Shown: positions 34,755 through 42,373 of the stretch, piece by piece
Layout of the letters: each line of letters opens with the position of its first letter
Position numbering within the stretch: position 1 is the first letter of the stretch
Source: Dongia rigui
GTDB taxonomy: Bacteria; Pseudomonadota; Alphaproteobacteria; Dongiales; Dongiaceae
Reading direction: 5' to 3'
NCBI RefSeq assembly: GCF_034044635.1
Contig: NZ_JAXCLX010000001.1
Coordinates: 744,001-808,000, forward strand
DNA length: 64,000 nt
The notes under the pieces: model-generated
The model's database searches: none
Seen by the model: the letters and a program-made list of their open reading frames with translations, nothing else
Told to the model about the DNA's origin: nothing
Position numbers and translations under genes: made by a program

Positions 34755-35042
34755 TCATTCCTGCAAGGGCTGGCCGGCAGGCGCCGGCCGCTCACCCACT
34801 GCATCAGCAAGATTGAGAAGATAGGCATCAAGGAGTGGGGCCTGACCGGTTTCCTGGAAGCAGGCGATGTCGAGCTTCAACGCTTCGGCCAAGCGGGGAC
34901 GACCGGCACGGGCGGGATCGGAATAATCACGCAAGGTCTTCGACGAAAGACTGACAACATCCGCCGCCTGGCGCGCGCCGAGCAGTTTGACGATCTTCAT
35001 CATGGCTTCTTCGAACGAGCCTGAGTCTCGGCGCTTGGTCAT
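34755..35042 (-). CDS. hypothetical protein, possible small DNA-binding protein
   Basis: A 95-residue, cytoplasmic, largely helical protein. AAGGAGGGTCAGC precedes the ATG, a strong Shine-Dalgarno that supports it as real. The segment IVKLLGARQAADVVSLSSKTLRDYSDP (about 18-44) looks like a helix-turn-helix region in which RQAADVVSLSSKTLRDY would be the two helices. I do not recognise a family. It ends at a strong terminator and starts a series of three small minus-strand genes of unknown function. Confidence 0.65.
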   Translation of the reverse strand: MTKRRDSGSFEEAMMKIVKLLGARQAADVVSLSSKTLRDYSDPARAGRPRLAEALKLDIACFQETGQAPLLDAYLLNLADAVGERPAPAGQPLQE

Positions 35043-35122
35043 GCTGACCCTCCTTCATGAGTTTGGTTAACTTTATGAAGGGCTGAACGCGCCGCGAGTT
35101 CCCACAGAAATTGGCAGGTGGC

Positions 35123-35299
35123 TCAATCCCCTACAGGATCGCGATGGGGAACGCCCAGAGCCTCGGCGGCCTCGTCGATGGCCTGCTTGGCCATCTTCAA
35201 GCCATCGATCTCGATCTTCATCGCCTCGCGCAGCGTCTTGTCGCTCCGATGGGGCGGCGGCAGATCATTGGGAATATCGATGATAAGTCGTCGGTTCAT
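35123..35299 (-). CDS. small hypothetical protein
   Basis: A 58-residue frame starting MNRRLIIDIPNDLPPPHRSD and continuing with a helical, amphipathic KTLREAMKIEIDGLKMAKQAIDEAAEALG. The regular composition and the strong third-position GC fit a real gene. GAGGGG lies about 13 nt upstream of the ATG, which is slightly far. No family is recognised, and the long helix could mediate dimerisation. It lies 80 bp upstream of the 95-residue gene on the same strand. Confidence 0.5.
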   Translation of the reverse strand: MNRRLIIDIPNDLPPPHRSDKTLREAMKIEIDGLKMAKQAIDEAAEALGVPHRDPVGD

Positions 35300-35403
35300 C
35301 CCGCTATTAAGACCCCTCGCAGGCAGGCATGCAACCCTACAGCACGCGTTGTCGGGGTTTATATCCGGCAGCCATGACGAAACGGCGAAAGCGTGGAAAA
35401 TGG

Positions 35404-35763
35404 CTAGGCAGCACGCGACGCATTGTCGACTGCCAGCGCGCTGCGGGGTCTTGTCGACACGCGGTAGATTCCCGCCCCGATGATTAGTTCACCCGGTTGC
35501 GTCGGCGGCTGGCGGAAAAAGAGCGGCCGACCATCATAGATGCCGACGAATTCGGCGACGCGGCCGCATTCAAGCATCCAATATGCGGGAATACCGCAGC
35601 CATCGAGAATTGCGATCGCCGGTCCCTCACGCGCGGGCACGGCCTCATGCCAACGCCCATCCAGGAAGACACTGTTCTTGGGTGGGAGAATCCAGCATCG
35701 CAAGCGGCGCCAGAGCTTGCCGACCGTGTTGGCACGTCGATTTGAGGGTGAGCTTGACGACAT
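35404..35763 (-). CDS. hypothetical protein
   Basis: A 119-residue soluble protein. The N-terminal 30 residues are basic and serine-rich. The central part (SVFLDGRWHEAVPAREGPAI through FVGIYDGRPLFFRQPP) looks like an ordinary beta-rich domain. AGGA lies 5 nt upstream of the ATG. I do not recognise it, and no homologue or partner is evident from context. Confidence 0.55.
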   Translation of the reverse strand: MSSSSPSNRRANTVGKLWRRLRCWILPPKNSVFLDGRWHEAVPAREGPAIAILDGCGIPAYWMLECGRVAEFVGIYDGRPLFFRQPPTQPGELIIGAGIYRVSTRPRSALAVDNASRAA

Positions 35764-35954
35764 AATCCTAATTCCTGCGCCCCCTCCTTAGGTCACGATG
35801 GCGGCTGCGAAAAGCGGCCAAAATGCCGCATGTCCTTACCCACAACGCGCGCGAGGAATTCTGGGGCGGCAACAAAGGAAAAGTCGCTTGGCCGGAGCGC
35901 GTTTCCGGTGAGAGTCGGGTGGGTGTCTTCAACGATCTCCTGAAGGAGCGACCG

Positions 35955-37283
35955 ATGCCCGCCGATACGACGAACGCCGAAACACTCGCCTTGCATGGCG
36001 GCAGCTACCGCGCCGATCCGACAACCGGCGCCGTCGCGGTGCCGATCTATCAGACGACGTCCTATCAATTCCAGGACACCGGCCATGCGGCGCGGCTCTT
36101 CGCGCTGGAAGAACTCGGCAACATCTATACGCGCGTGCAAAATCCGACGACGGATGTGCTGGAACAACGCGTGGCAGCCCTTGAGGGTGGCGCGGCGGCG
36201 CTTGCCGTTGCCTCCGGTCAGGCAGCGTCCACCTTTGCGGTACTCAACCTCGCCCAGGCCGGCGACAATATCGTCTCCTCGACGGACCTTTACGGCGGCA
36301 CCTGGACATTGTTCTCGCAGACCTTGAAGCAATTCGGCATCGAGGTGCGTTTCGTCGACCCGGCCGACCCGGAGAATTTCCGCCGCGCCACCGACGCAAA
36401 GACCCGCGCCTTTTACGCCGAGACCCTGCCCAATCCAAAGCTGCAGGTTTTTCCCCTGAAGGAAGTGGCTGATATCGGCCGATCGCTGGGCGTGCCGCTG
36501 ATCGTCGACAACACCGCGGCCCCCTTGACCGCGCGGCCCTTCGATCATGGCGCGGCGGTGATCGTGCATTCGGCGACGAAATACATCGGCGGACACGGCA
36601 CCAGCATCGGCGGTGTCATCATCGATGGCGGCAACTTCCCGTGGGAGCAGCATGCCGAACGCTTCCCGCTCCTCACCCAGCCCGATGAGGCCTATCACGG
36701 CGCCATCTGGACGGAGGCCGCGAAGCCCCTGGGGCCGATCGCCTATATCCTACGCGCACGCGTCAAGCTGCTGCGCGATATCGGCGCACCGATCTCGCCG
36801 TTCAACGCCTTCCAATTAATCCAGGGTTTGGAGACTTTGGCGCTGCGGGTGAAGCAGCACAACACGAACGCCATCAAGGTCGCCGATTTCCTGAAATCGC
36901 ACCCGACCATCGCCAAGGTGATCTTTCCCGGCCTGCAGCAGGGCGAGTTCAAGCGTCGCGCCGATGCCTATCTGAAGGACGGGTATGGCGGATTGATCGG
37001 CTTCGAACTGAAAGGTGGCGTTGAAGCCGGCAAGGCCTTCATCAACGCGCTGAAGCTGTTCTATCACGTCGCCAATATCGGCGATGCGCGGAGCCTTGCC
37101 ATCCATCCCGCCTCGACCACGCATTCCCAGCTCTCGCCCGAGGAGCAACTGGCAACCGGTGTGACTCCTGGCTATGTGCGCCTGTCGATCGGCATCGAGC
37201 ATCCCGATGATATCATCAAGGATCTGCGCCAGGCCCTCGACCAGGCTGCCGGGACCGCGGCGGAGCCCCGCAAGGTCGCTTGA
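35955..37283 (+). CDS. metY: O-acetylhomoserine aminocarboxypropyltransferase / sulfhydrylase
   Basis: A 442-residue PLP enzyme of the Cys/Met metabolism family that makes homocysteine from O-acetylhomoserine and sulfide. Clear motifs are ETLALHGGSYRADPTTGAVA at the start, YTRVQNPTTDVLEQRVAALEGG, the PLP lysine in HSATKYIGGHGTSIGG, and HPASTTHSQLSPEEQL near the end. GAAGGAG precedes the ATG at 35955. A longer frame to 35823 is not protein-like. The following 12-bp-stem terminator ends the unit. The leader holds a hairpin that covers the ribosome-binding site. It stands at the head of a methionine-related region. Confidence 0.93.
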   Translation: MPADTTNAETLALHGGSYRADPTTGAVAVPIYQTTSYQFQDTGHAARLFALEELGNIYTRVQNPTTDVLEQRVAALEGGAAALAVASGQAASTFAVLNLAQAGDNIVSSTDLYGGTWTLFSQTLKQFGIEVRFVDPADPENFRRATDAKTRAFYAETLPNPKLQVFPLKEVADIGRSLGVPLIVDNTAAPLTARPFDHGAAVIVHSATKYIGGHGTSIGGVIIDGGNFPWEQHAERFPLLTQPDEAYHGAIWTEAAKPLGPIAYILRARVKLLRDIGAPISPFNAFQLIQGLETLALRVKQHNTNAIKVADFLKSHPTIAKVIFPGLQQGEFKRRADAYLKDGYGGLIGFELKGGVEAGKAFINALKLFYHVANIGDARSLAIHPASTTHSQLSPEEQLATGVTPGYVRLSIGIEHPDDIIKDLRQALDQAAGTAAEPRKVA

Positions 37284-37323
37284 CCTCGCCCCCGCCATCA
37301 CCATCATAATCGCCTGTCGCGCG

Positions 37324-37363
37324 GTCCCGGCCCATCTAGGTGACAAATGGGCCGGGACTTTTT
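37324..37363 (+). terminator. intrinsic terminator of metY
   Basis: GTCCCGGCCCAT and ATGGGCCGGGAC form a perfect 12-bp stem with an 11-nt loop, followed at once by TTTTT. It starts 40 bp after the metY stop. Confidence 0.93.
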
Positions 37364-37381
37364 CGCCGTAAGGATGTCTGC

Positions 37382-38440
37382 ATGAACGCCCCCGTGAAGC
37401 CCAGCACCCTGCCCGTGCTCGATTTTCGTGAATTCGACGGCACGGCCGAAAGCCGCGCCGCCTTCCTGGAGAAGCTGCGCGTTGCGGCGCGTGAAAGCGG
37501 CTTCTTCTATTTGGTGGGGCATGGCATCGATCAGGAATTCCTGACCGACCTGTTCGCTTTGTCGCGGCGCTTCTTCGATTTGCCGGAGGCCGAGAAGCTG
37601 GCAGTCGAAATGGTGAACTCGCCCCATTTCCGCGGCTATACCCGCGTGGGCTGGGAACATACCCGCGGCGAACGGGATTGGCGCGAACAGCTCGATGTCG
37701 GCGCCGAGCGCGAGAAGGCCAACACCAAGCCGGGCGATCCGGCTTGGACGCGGCTGCAGGGGCCAAATCAATGGCCCAGCGCGCTCCCGGAATTGAAGCC
37801 GGCGATCCTGCGCTGGCAGCAGGAGGCGACCGCCCTGGCCGTGCGCCTGACGCGCGCCTTTGCCGAAAGCCTGCGGCAGAAGGCCGGCGTGTTCGAGCCG
37901 ATCTATGCCGAGCGCCCCAACCAGCTGGTGAAGATCATCCGCTATCCCGGCCGCCATGCGACCGAAAGCGAGCAGGGTGTGGGCGCCCATAAGGACAGCG
38001 GCTTCGTCACCATCCTGCTGCAACACCAGCAGAGCGGCTTGCAGGTCGAAGGGCCCAATGGCTGGATCGATGCGCCGCCGCTCCCCGGCAGCTTCATCAT
38101 CAATGTCGGCGAGTTGCTGGAGATGGCGTCGAACGGGTACCTGAAGGCGACGGTGCACCGCGTGATCACGCCGCCCGCCGGCAGCGATCGCCTCTCAATT
38201 GCATTCTTCCTGGGCGCCAGGTTGGATTCGACGGTGCCGGTCCTGACCCTCGCCCCGGATCTCGCCGCCGAGGCCAAGGGCGTGGCGCAAGACCCGCTCA
38301 ATCCGCTGTTCCGGGACGTGGGCAAGAACTATCTCAAAGGGCGCCTGCGCTCGCATCCCGATGTGGCGCGCCGCCACTATGCCGATCTGTTGAGCGCCGA
38401 GGAACTCGCCAAGCCCGCAGGTCCCGGCTCAGCCTATTAG
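37382..38440 (+). CDS. isopenicillin N synthase-like 2-oxoglutarate/Fe(II) oxygenase
   Basis: A 352-residue non-haem iron oxygenase. The N-terminal DIOX_N domain (LPVLDFREFDG, VAARESGFFYLVGHGI) is followed by the catalytic barrel. The iron ligands lie in HKDSGFVTIL (His, Asp) and KATVHRVI (His), and the 2-oxoglutarate-binding R-x-S is DRLSIAF. AAGGA precedes the ATG at 37382. It directly follows the metY terminator and stands alone. Homologues are often labelled isopenicillin N synthase family oxygenase and hydroxylate small molecules. The substrate is unknown, and no beta-lactam context is present. Confidence 0.85.
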   Translation: MNAPVKPSTLPVLDFREFDGTAESRAAFLEKLRVAARESGFFYLVGHGIDQEFLTDLFALSRRFFDLPEAEKLAVEMVNSPHFRGYTRVGWEHTRGERDWREQLDVGAEREKANTKPGDPAWTRLQGPNQWPSALPELKPAILRWQQEATALAVRLTRAFAESLRQKAGVFEPIYAERPNQLVKIIRYPGRHATESEQGVGAHKDSGFVTILLQHQQSGLQVEGPNGWIDAPPLPGSFIINVGELLEMASNGYLKATVHRVITPPAGSDRLSIAFFLGARLDSTVPVLTLAPDLAAEAKGVAQDPLNPLFRDVGKNYLKGRLRSHPDVARRHYADLLSAEELAKPAGPGSAY

Positions 38441-38460
38441 AACATGTGCCAAAGGCAGAA

Positions 38461-38484
38461 GGGGATGGGTTGTTGCCCATCCCC
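38461..38484. terminator. hairpin terminator between convergent genes
   Basis: GGGGATGGG-TTGTTG-CCCATCCCC is a perfect 9-bp stem between the oxygenase gene and convergent metI. No long T-run follows, so termination strength is uncertain. Confidence 0.7.
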
Positions 38485-38588
38485 TGGCCTTGGCTCATCG
38501 TCCGTCTCGCACACCGCGAACATCTCCGCGCGCTCGGCAGCAAGCTGCTCCAGGAAGGCCTTGAGCCGGCTAAGCCAGGCCGACATTT

Positions 38589-39248
38589 TCAGCGCGCCCG
38601 TCGGTTGAGGCGCCGCGCCAGCGTGTCGCCCAGCATTTGCACGCCCTGCACCAGCACGATGAGCAGGATCACGACCGTTACCATCACTTCGGGCATGAAG
38701 CGCTGGTAGCCGTAGCGAATGCCGAGATCGCCGAGGCCGCCGCCGCCCACGGCACCGACCATGGCCGAGAAGCCAATGAGACTGACCAATGTCAGCGTGA
38801 GTCCCAGGACGATGCCCGGCAGGGCCTCGGGTAACAGAACCTTGCGGACAATCTGCAAAGGTGTGGCGCCCATGGCAAGCGATGCTTCGATCAGGCCGCG
38901 ATCAACCTCGCGCAAAGCCGTTTCAGTGATGCGGGCGATAAAGGGTGCGGCACCGATGGTGAGCGGCACGATTGCGGCGGTTGTGCCGATAGAGGTGCCG
39001 GCCACTAGGCGCGTAAAGGGGATAAGAGCCACCACGAGAATGATGAAAGGTGTCGAGCGCGTAGCGTTGACGACGAAACCGAGGATGCGGTTTAGGGTCG
39101 GCGCCGAGAAAATCTCGCCCGGACCGCTCGTTGCCAGGAAAACGCCAAGCGGCAGGCCGATCAGCGTGCCAAGGACGGCCGAGAGCAGCACCATGTAGAT
39201 GGTTTCCAGCCCCGAAGTGCCGATGAGCGCGATGATGTCAAGCGACAT
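38589..39248 (-). CDS. metI: methionine ABC transporter permease MetI
   Basis: A 219-residue inner-membrane permease with about five helices and the BPD-transport EAA-like loop (EASLAMGATPLQIVRKVLLPEALPG). The family start MSLDIIALIGTSGLETIYMV supports the ATG at 39248, which overlaps metN by 11 bp. With MetN and MetQ it forms a MetNIQ importer of methionine and its derivatives. Much longer frame upstream is the antisense of metN and was ignored. Confidence 0.92.
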   Translation of the reverse strand: MSLDIIALIGTSGLETIYMVLLSAVLGTLIGLPLGVFLATSGPGEIFSAPTLNRILGFVVNATRSTPFIILVVALIPFTRLVAGTSIGTTAAIVPLTIGAAPFIARITETALREVDRGLIEASLAMGATPLQIVRKVLLPEALPGIVLGLTLTLVSLIGFSAMVGAVGGGGLGDLGIRYGYQRFMPEVMVTVVILLIVLVQGVQMLGDTLARRLNRRAR

Positions 39249-40425
39249 GGCCCAATACCTCCGATTTGATCCCAAGACGACCGAGCGTTTCGTCGAGGCG
39301 CGTTTGCGGAATATCGGAGGAGAGGCTGATAACGAAGTGGCCGAGTGGTTTGCCGGCAATCGTTTCGACCTGCCCCTGCAGGATGGCGACATCAACACCG
39401 ATCTCGCGGTTGAACTGGCTGAGGGCCACGACATTGGCCGCTTCGCCAGCGATGGTCAGACGCAGCACCTTCTGCCCACCCGGTAACGGCGTCGACGTCA
39501 GGCGCTCCAGAAGGTCCGCCGGCAAAGCGTGGCCGGCATCGTGGCCGGCCAATGTGCGGGCGAGGTCGGATTGCGGGTCGGCGAAGAAGTCGTAGGTTTC
39601 CGCCTGTTCGATCAGATGGCCGGCTTCCAGCAGGCCGACCCGGTGGCAGATCTGCTTGATCACGGCCATCTGATGGGTAATGAGGATGATGGTCACGCCC
39701 AATTCGCGATTGATCTTTGCCAGCAAGGCGAGAATCGACCGGGCCGTTTCCGGATCGAGCGACGAGGTGGATTCATCGGAGAGAAGGATCCGCGGATTGG
39801 TGGCGAGTGCCCGGGCAATGGCCACGCGTTGCTTCTGCCCGCCCGAAAGTTCCGCCGGATAGGCGTCACGCTTATCCGCCAAGCCCACCAGGTCGAGCAA
39901 TTCGCCCACGCGCCGTTCAGTCTCGACAGCGGGCGTGCCGGCCAATTCAAGCGGCAAGGCGATATTGCCGAAGGCGGTGCGCGACGACAGCAGATTGAAA
40001 TGCTGGAAGATCATGCCGATGGAGCGGCGCTGATGGCGCAGTTCGCCCGGCGTGAGACCGCCGAGTTCGACGCGTGCAATCTCCACTCGGCCCGTGGTCG
40101 GCGTCTCCAGGCCATTGAGGAGCCGGATCAAGGTCGACTTCCCGGCGCCGGAGCGGCCGATGATGCCGTAGATCTCACCGGCGCCAACCGATAGAGACAC
40201 CCCCTTCAACGCCACCACTTCCGGGGCTTGGCCGCGGGCGGGGAAAATCTTGGTCACATTGCGCAAGGCGACAAGGTCGCGCTGCGGGCTGTGCGCCTGA
40301 TATGCCGGGCGATATGCCCGTTGCGGCGCCTCGGCCGTCCGCTCTATGGGCAGGGACACATCCCACAGGATTGCCGCCGTGGGATCCGTCGCCACCAGCC
40401 CGCTTTGCACCGTCATCACTGTCAC
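39238..40425 (-). CDS. metN: methionine ABC transporter ATP-binding protein MetN
   Basis: A 395-residue ATPase with Walker A (GRSGAGKST), the signature LSGGQKQR and the Walker B region ILLSDESTSSLD. A C-terminal NIL domain (about 320-395) should bind methionine and inhibit the transporter. The first about 48 residues precede the usual start of MetN and are extra. The residue after the Walker B glutamate, usually alanine or proline, is serine. The GTG at 40425 has GAGAG close upstream, and an ATG lies three codons later. It follows metQ with a strong hairpin between them. Confidence 0.92.
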   Translation of the reverse strand: MTVMTVQSGLVATDPTAAILWDVSLPIERTAEAPQRAYRPAYQAHSPQRDLVALRNVTKIFPARGQAPEVVALKGVSLSVGAGEIYGIIGRSGAGKSTLIRLLNGLETPTTGRVEIARVELGGLTPGELRHQRRSIGMIFQHFNLLSSRTAFGNIALPLELAGTPAVETERRVGELLDLVGLADKRDAYPAELSGGQKQRVAIARALATNPRILLSDESTSSLDPETARSILALLAKINRELGVTIILITHQMAVIKQICHRVGLLEAGHLIEQAETYDFFADPQSDLARTLAGHDAGHALPADLLERLTSTPLPGGQKVLRLTIAGEAANVVALSQFNREIGVDVAILQGQVETIAGKPLGHFVISLSSDIPQTRLDETLGRLGIKSEVLGHVA

Positions 40426-40447
40426 GTCAGCTCTCGGAAAATAAGTT

Positions 40448-40476
40448 CCGGCCGGGCGCTGTACTCGCCCGGCCGG
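40448..40476 (-). repeat. perfect stem-loop between metQ and metN
   Basis: CCGGCCGGGCG and CGCCCGGCCGG form an 11-bp perfect stem with a 7-nt loop in the 60-bp gap. It could slow exonucleases or reduce read-through, giving more MetQ than MetN/MetI. The inverted repeat between binding-protein and ATPase genes at 1295-1387 has the same placement. Confidence 0.8.
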
Positions 40477-40485
40477 TCGCGTAGA

Positions 40486-41301
40486 TCAAAAGGCCGGCAG
40501 AATGGCGCCTTTGAAGCGCTCATTGATGAAGGTCTCGACCTCCTTCGACTGGTAGGCAGTGACCAGCTTCTTGAAGATCGGGTTGTCCTTCTCCGCCGCG
40601 CGCACGGCGATGAAATTGCCATAAGGATTGTCGATCCGGCTCTCCTGGATCAGCGCATCCTTGCGCGGGTCGAGGCCGGCACCCAAGGCGTAATTGGTGT
40701 TGATCACCGCGCCATCGAGATCGGGCAGGTATTTCGGCAGCTGTGCCGCATCGATTTCCTTGAATTCGATCTTCTTCGGATTGTCGGCGATGTCGAGCAC
40801 GCTGGGGTTGAGGCCCTTGCCCTCCTTCAGCTTGATGAGGCCATTGGCGGCGAAGAGATTGAGGGCACGACCGCCATTGCTGGGATCATTGGGGATGCCG
40901 AGAACGGCGCCTTCCGGAATCTCGGCAAACTGCTTGTGCTTTTGCGAATAGAAGCCGATCGGCGCCACCAGCGTGTAGCCGATGGGAACGATGTGATAAC
41001 CGCGCGCCGCGATCTGGGCATCGAGATAGGGTTTGTGCTGGAAAGCATTGGCGTCGAGATCGCCCTGCTCCAGCGCTTCGTTCGGGATGGTGTAGTCAGA
41101 GAAAGTGATGATCTCGATATCGAGGCCTTCTTTGGCCGCGACCTTCTTCGCGACTTCAGCGATTTCCTCTTCCTCGCCCGCCATGACGCCGAGCTTGATT
41201 TTGTCGGCGGCGGCCTGGGTGCCGAGTGGCAGGAAAGTTGCAAAGGCGAAGGCGGACAAGGCTGCCGTCAGAACAATGCGGCGGCGGGTGAACAGGGACA
41301 T
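40486..41301 (-). CDS. metQ: methionine-binding lipoprotein/periplasmic protein MetQ
   Basis: A 271-residue substrate-binding protein of the NlpA family. A signal peptide (MSLFTRRRIVLTAALSAFAF, then GTQAAA) is followed by KIKLGVMAGEEEEI, ALEQGDLDANAFQHKPYLD and YTLVAPIGFYS, all typical of MetQ. There is no lipobox cysteine, so it is probably soluble in the periplasm. GGAGCTTCCG precedes the ATG at 41301. An ATG four codons upstream is less well placed. Confidence 0.92.
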   Translation of the reverse strand: MSLFTRRRIVLTAALSAFAFATFLPLGTQAAADKIKLGVMAGEEEEIAEVAKKVAAKEGLDIEIITFSDYTIPNEALEQGDLDANAFQHKPYLDAQIAARGYHIVPIGYTLVAPIGFYSQKHKQFAEIPEGAVLGIPNDPSNGGRALNLFAANGLIKLKEGKGLNPSVLDIADNPKKIEFKEIDAAQLPKYLPDLDGAVINTNYALGAGLDPRKDALIQESRIDNPYGNFIAVRAAEKDNPIFKKLVTAYQSKEVETFINERFKGAILPAF

Positions 41302-41408
41302 CGGAAGCTCCATGCAATTGGTTGGCTATCGGTTGATCGATGCCCCCTGATTGCCTGGAAATCTCTACTGATTGAATCGCGTATTTCTCGAGCGCTGCCC
41401 CAGTTTTC

Positions 41409-41434
41409 CTTGCGGCAGGGCGCCGCAAGCTTTT
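41409..41434 (+). terminator. terminator-like hairpin in the leader of the amino-acid transport operon
   Basis: CTTGCGGC-AGGGC-GCCGCAAG is a perfect 8-bp stem followed by CTTTTC. It lies in the 244-bp divergent gap, about 110 bp upstream of the plus-strand binding-protein gene. It could end an abortive leader, act as an attenuator, or stop antisense transcription. No riboswitch class was recognised around it. Confidence 0.55.
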
Positions 41435-41545
41435 CTCGCCCGAGGATTCCTACCCGTTGCCACGACAAAATCTCGCTTCGGCGCGCCCCGGGCATCTCCT
41501 AGAGCTTGCAGCGATTTTCCCGTCAGCAAGTGAAGGAGCAAGGAA

Positions 41546-42370
41546 ATGAAGTTCTATTCCGCGGCAGGCCTGGTCCTGGCCGGTTTCATCGGCACGGCCG
41601 CCAGTGCATTTGCCGGGCCGACGCTGGACCGCGTCACCAAGGCGGGCGAGCTGGTCAATGTCGTCGATAACAGCTATCCGCCCTTCAGCTATATCAACGA
41701 GAACAACGAAGTGGTCGGTTTCGATATCGACATCGCCAAGGCGGTTGCGGATCGCTTGGGCGTCAAGCTGCGCATCGAGACGCCCGGCTGGGAGACGATC
41801 GTCGGCGGCAAGTGGCAAGGGCGCTGGGACATCTGCATCTGCTCGATGACGCCCACGGAGCAGCGTGCGCAGGTGCTCGATTTCCCGCTCGAATATTACC
41901 GCTCGCCGGCTGTGCTGGTGGTGAACAAGGATGAGAAGGCGATCCAATCGGCCGCCGATCTGGATGGCAAGCGCGTCGGCGTCGGCACGGGATCGACCTA
42001 TGAGGCCTATCTCGACAAGTCGATCGTCATCCCCGGCACCAAGCCGATCGATTTTCCGTTCAAATCGGTGATCAAGGTACCGACCGATGAAACCGTCGCC
42101 TTCCAGGATCTGGCACTGGGTGCCGGCGTGCGCCTCGACGCCGTGGTCGCCAATCTGGCGACGACGAAGGAACGCATCGATGCCGGAGCACCGGTAAAGA
42201 TCGTCGGCAAGCCGCTCTATGGCGAGCCGAACTGGATCGCCCTCGACAAGGGCGATGCGGAATGGAACGCCAAGGTGGTCGAGACCATCAACGCGCTGAA
42301 GGCCGATGGCACGCTTAAAGCCATCTCCACCAAATGGCTGGGTGCCGACGTCACCGCCGGCGATTTCTAA
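41546..42370 (+). CDS. amino-acid-type ABC transporter substrate-binding protein
   Basis: A 274-residue periplasmic protein of the polar amino acid (SBP family 3) type. A signal peptide (MKFYSAAGLVLAGFIGTAAS, cleaved near AFA) precedes VDNSYPPFSYINENNEVVGFDIDIAKAVA, and CSMTPTEQRAQVLDFPLEYY follows. GAAGGAGCAAGGAA lies upstream of the ATG. It heads an operon with a permease and a homocysteine S-methyltransferase, so S-methylmethionine or another methyl-donor amino acid is a reasonable ligand. That ligand is inference from context. Confidence 0.9.
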   Translation: MKFYSAAGLVLAGFIGTAASAFAGPTLDRVTKAGELVNVVDNSYPPFSYINENNEVVGFDIDIAKAVADRLGVKLRIETPGWETIVGGKWQGRWDICICSMTPTEQRAQVLDFPLEYYRSPAVLVVNKDEKAIQSAADLDGKRVGVGTGSTYEAYLDKSIVIPGTKPIDFPFKSVIKVPTDETVAFQDLALGAGVRLDAVVANLATTKERIDAGAPVKIVGKPLYGEPNWIALDKGDAEWNAKVVETINALKADGTLKAISTKWLGADVTAGDF

Positions 42371-42373
42371 GGG

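Noticed and set aside
35797-35954. Annotation of a SAM riboswitch upstream of metY
   Set aside because: The leader is structured, but the core sequences of known SAM classes were not found. It is reported only as an observation.
37382-38440. Beta-lactam biosynthesis (isopenicillin N synthase)
   Set aside because: Only the general 2OG-Fe(II) oxygenase fold is supported, and there is no ACV synthetase or other beta-lactam gene nearby.
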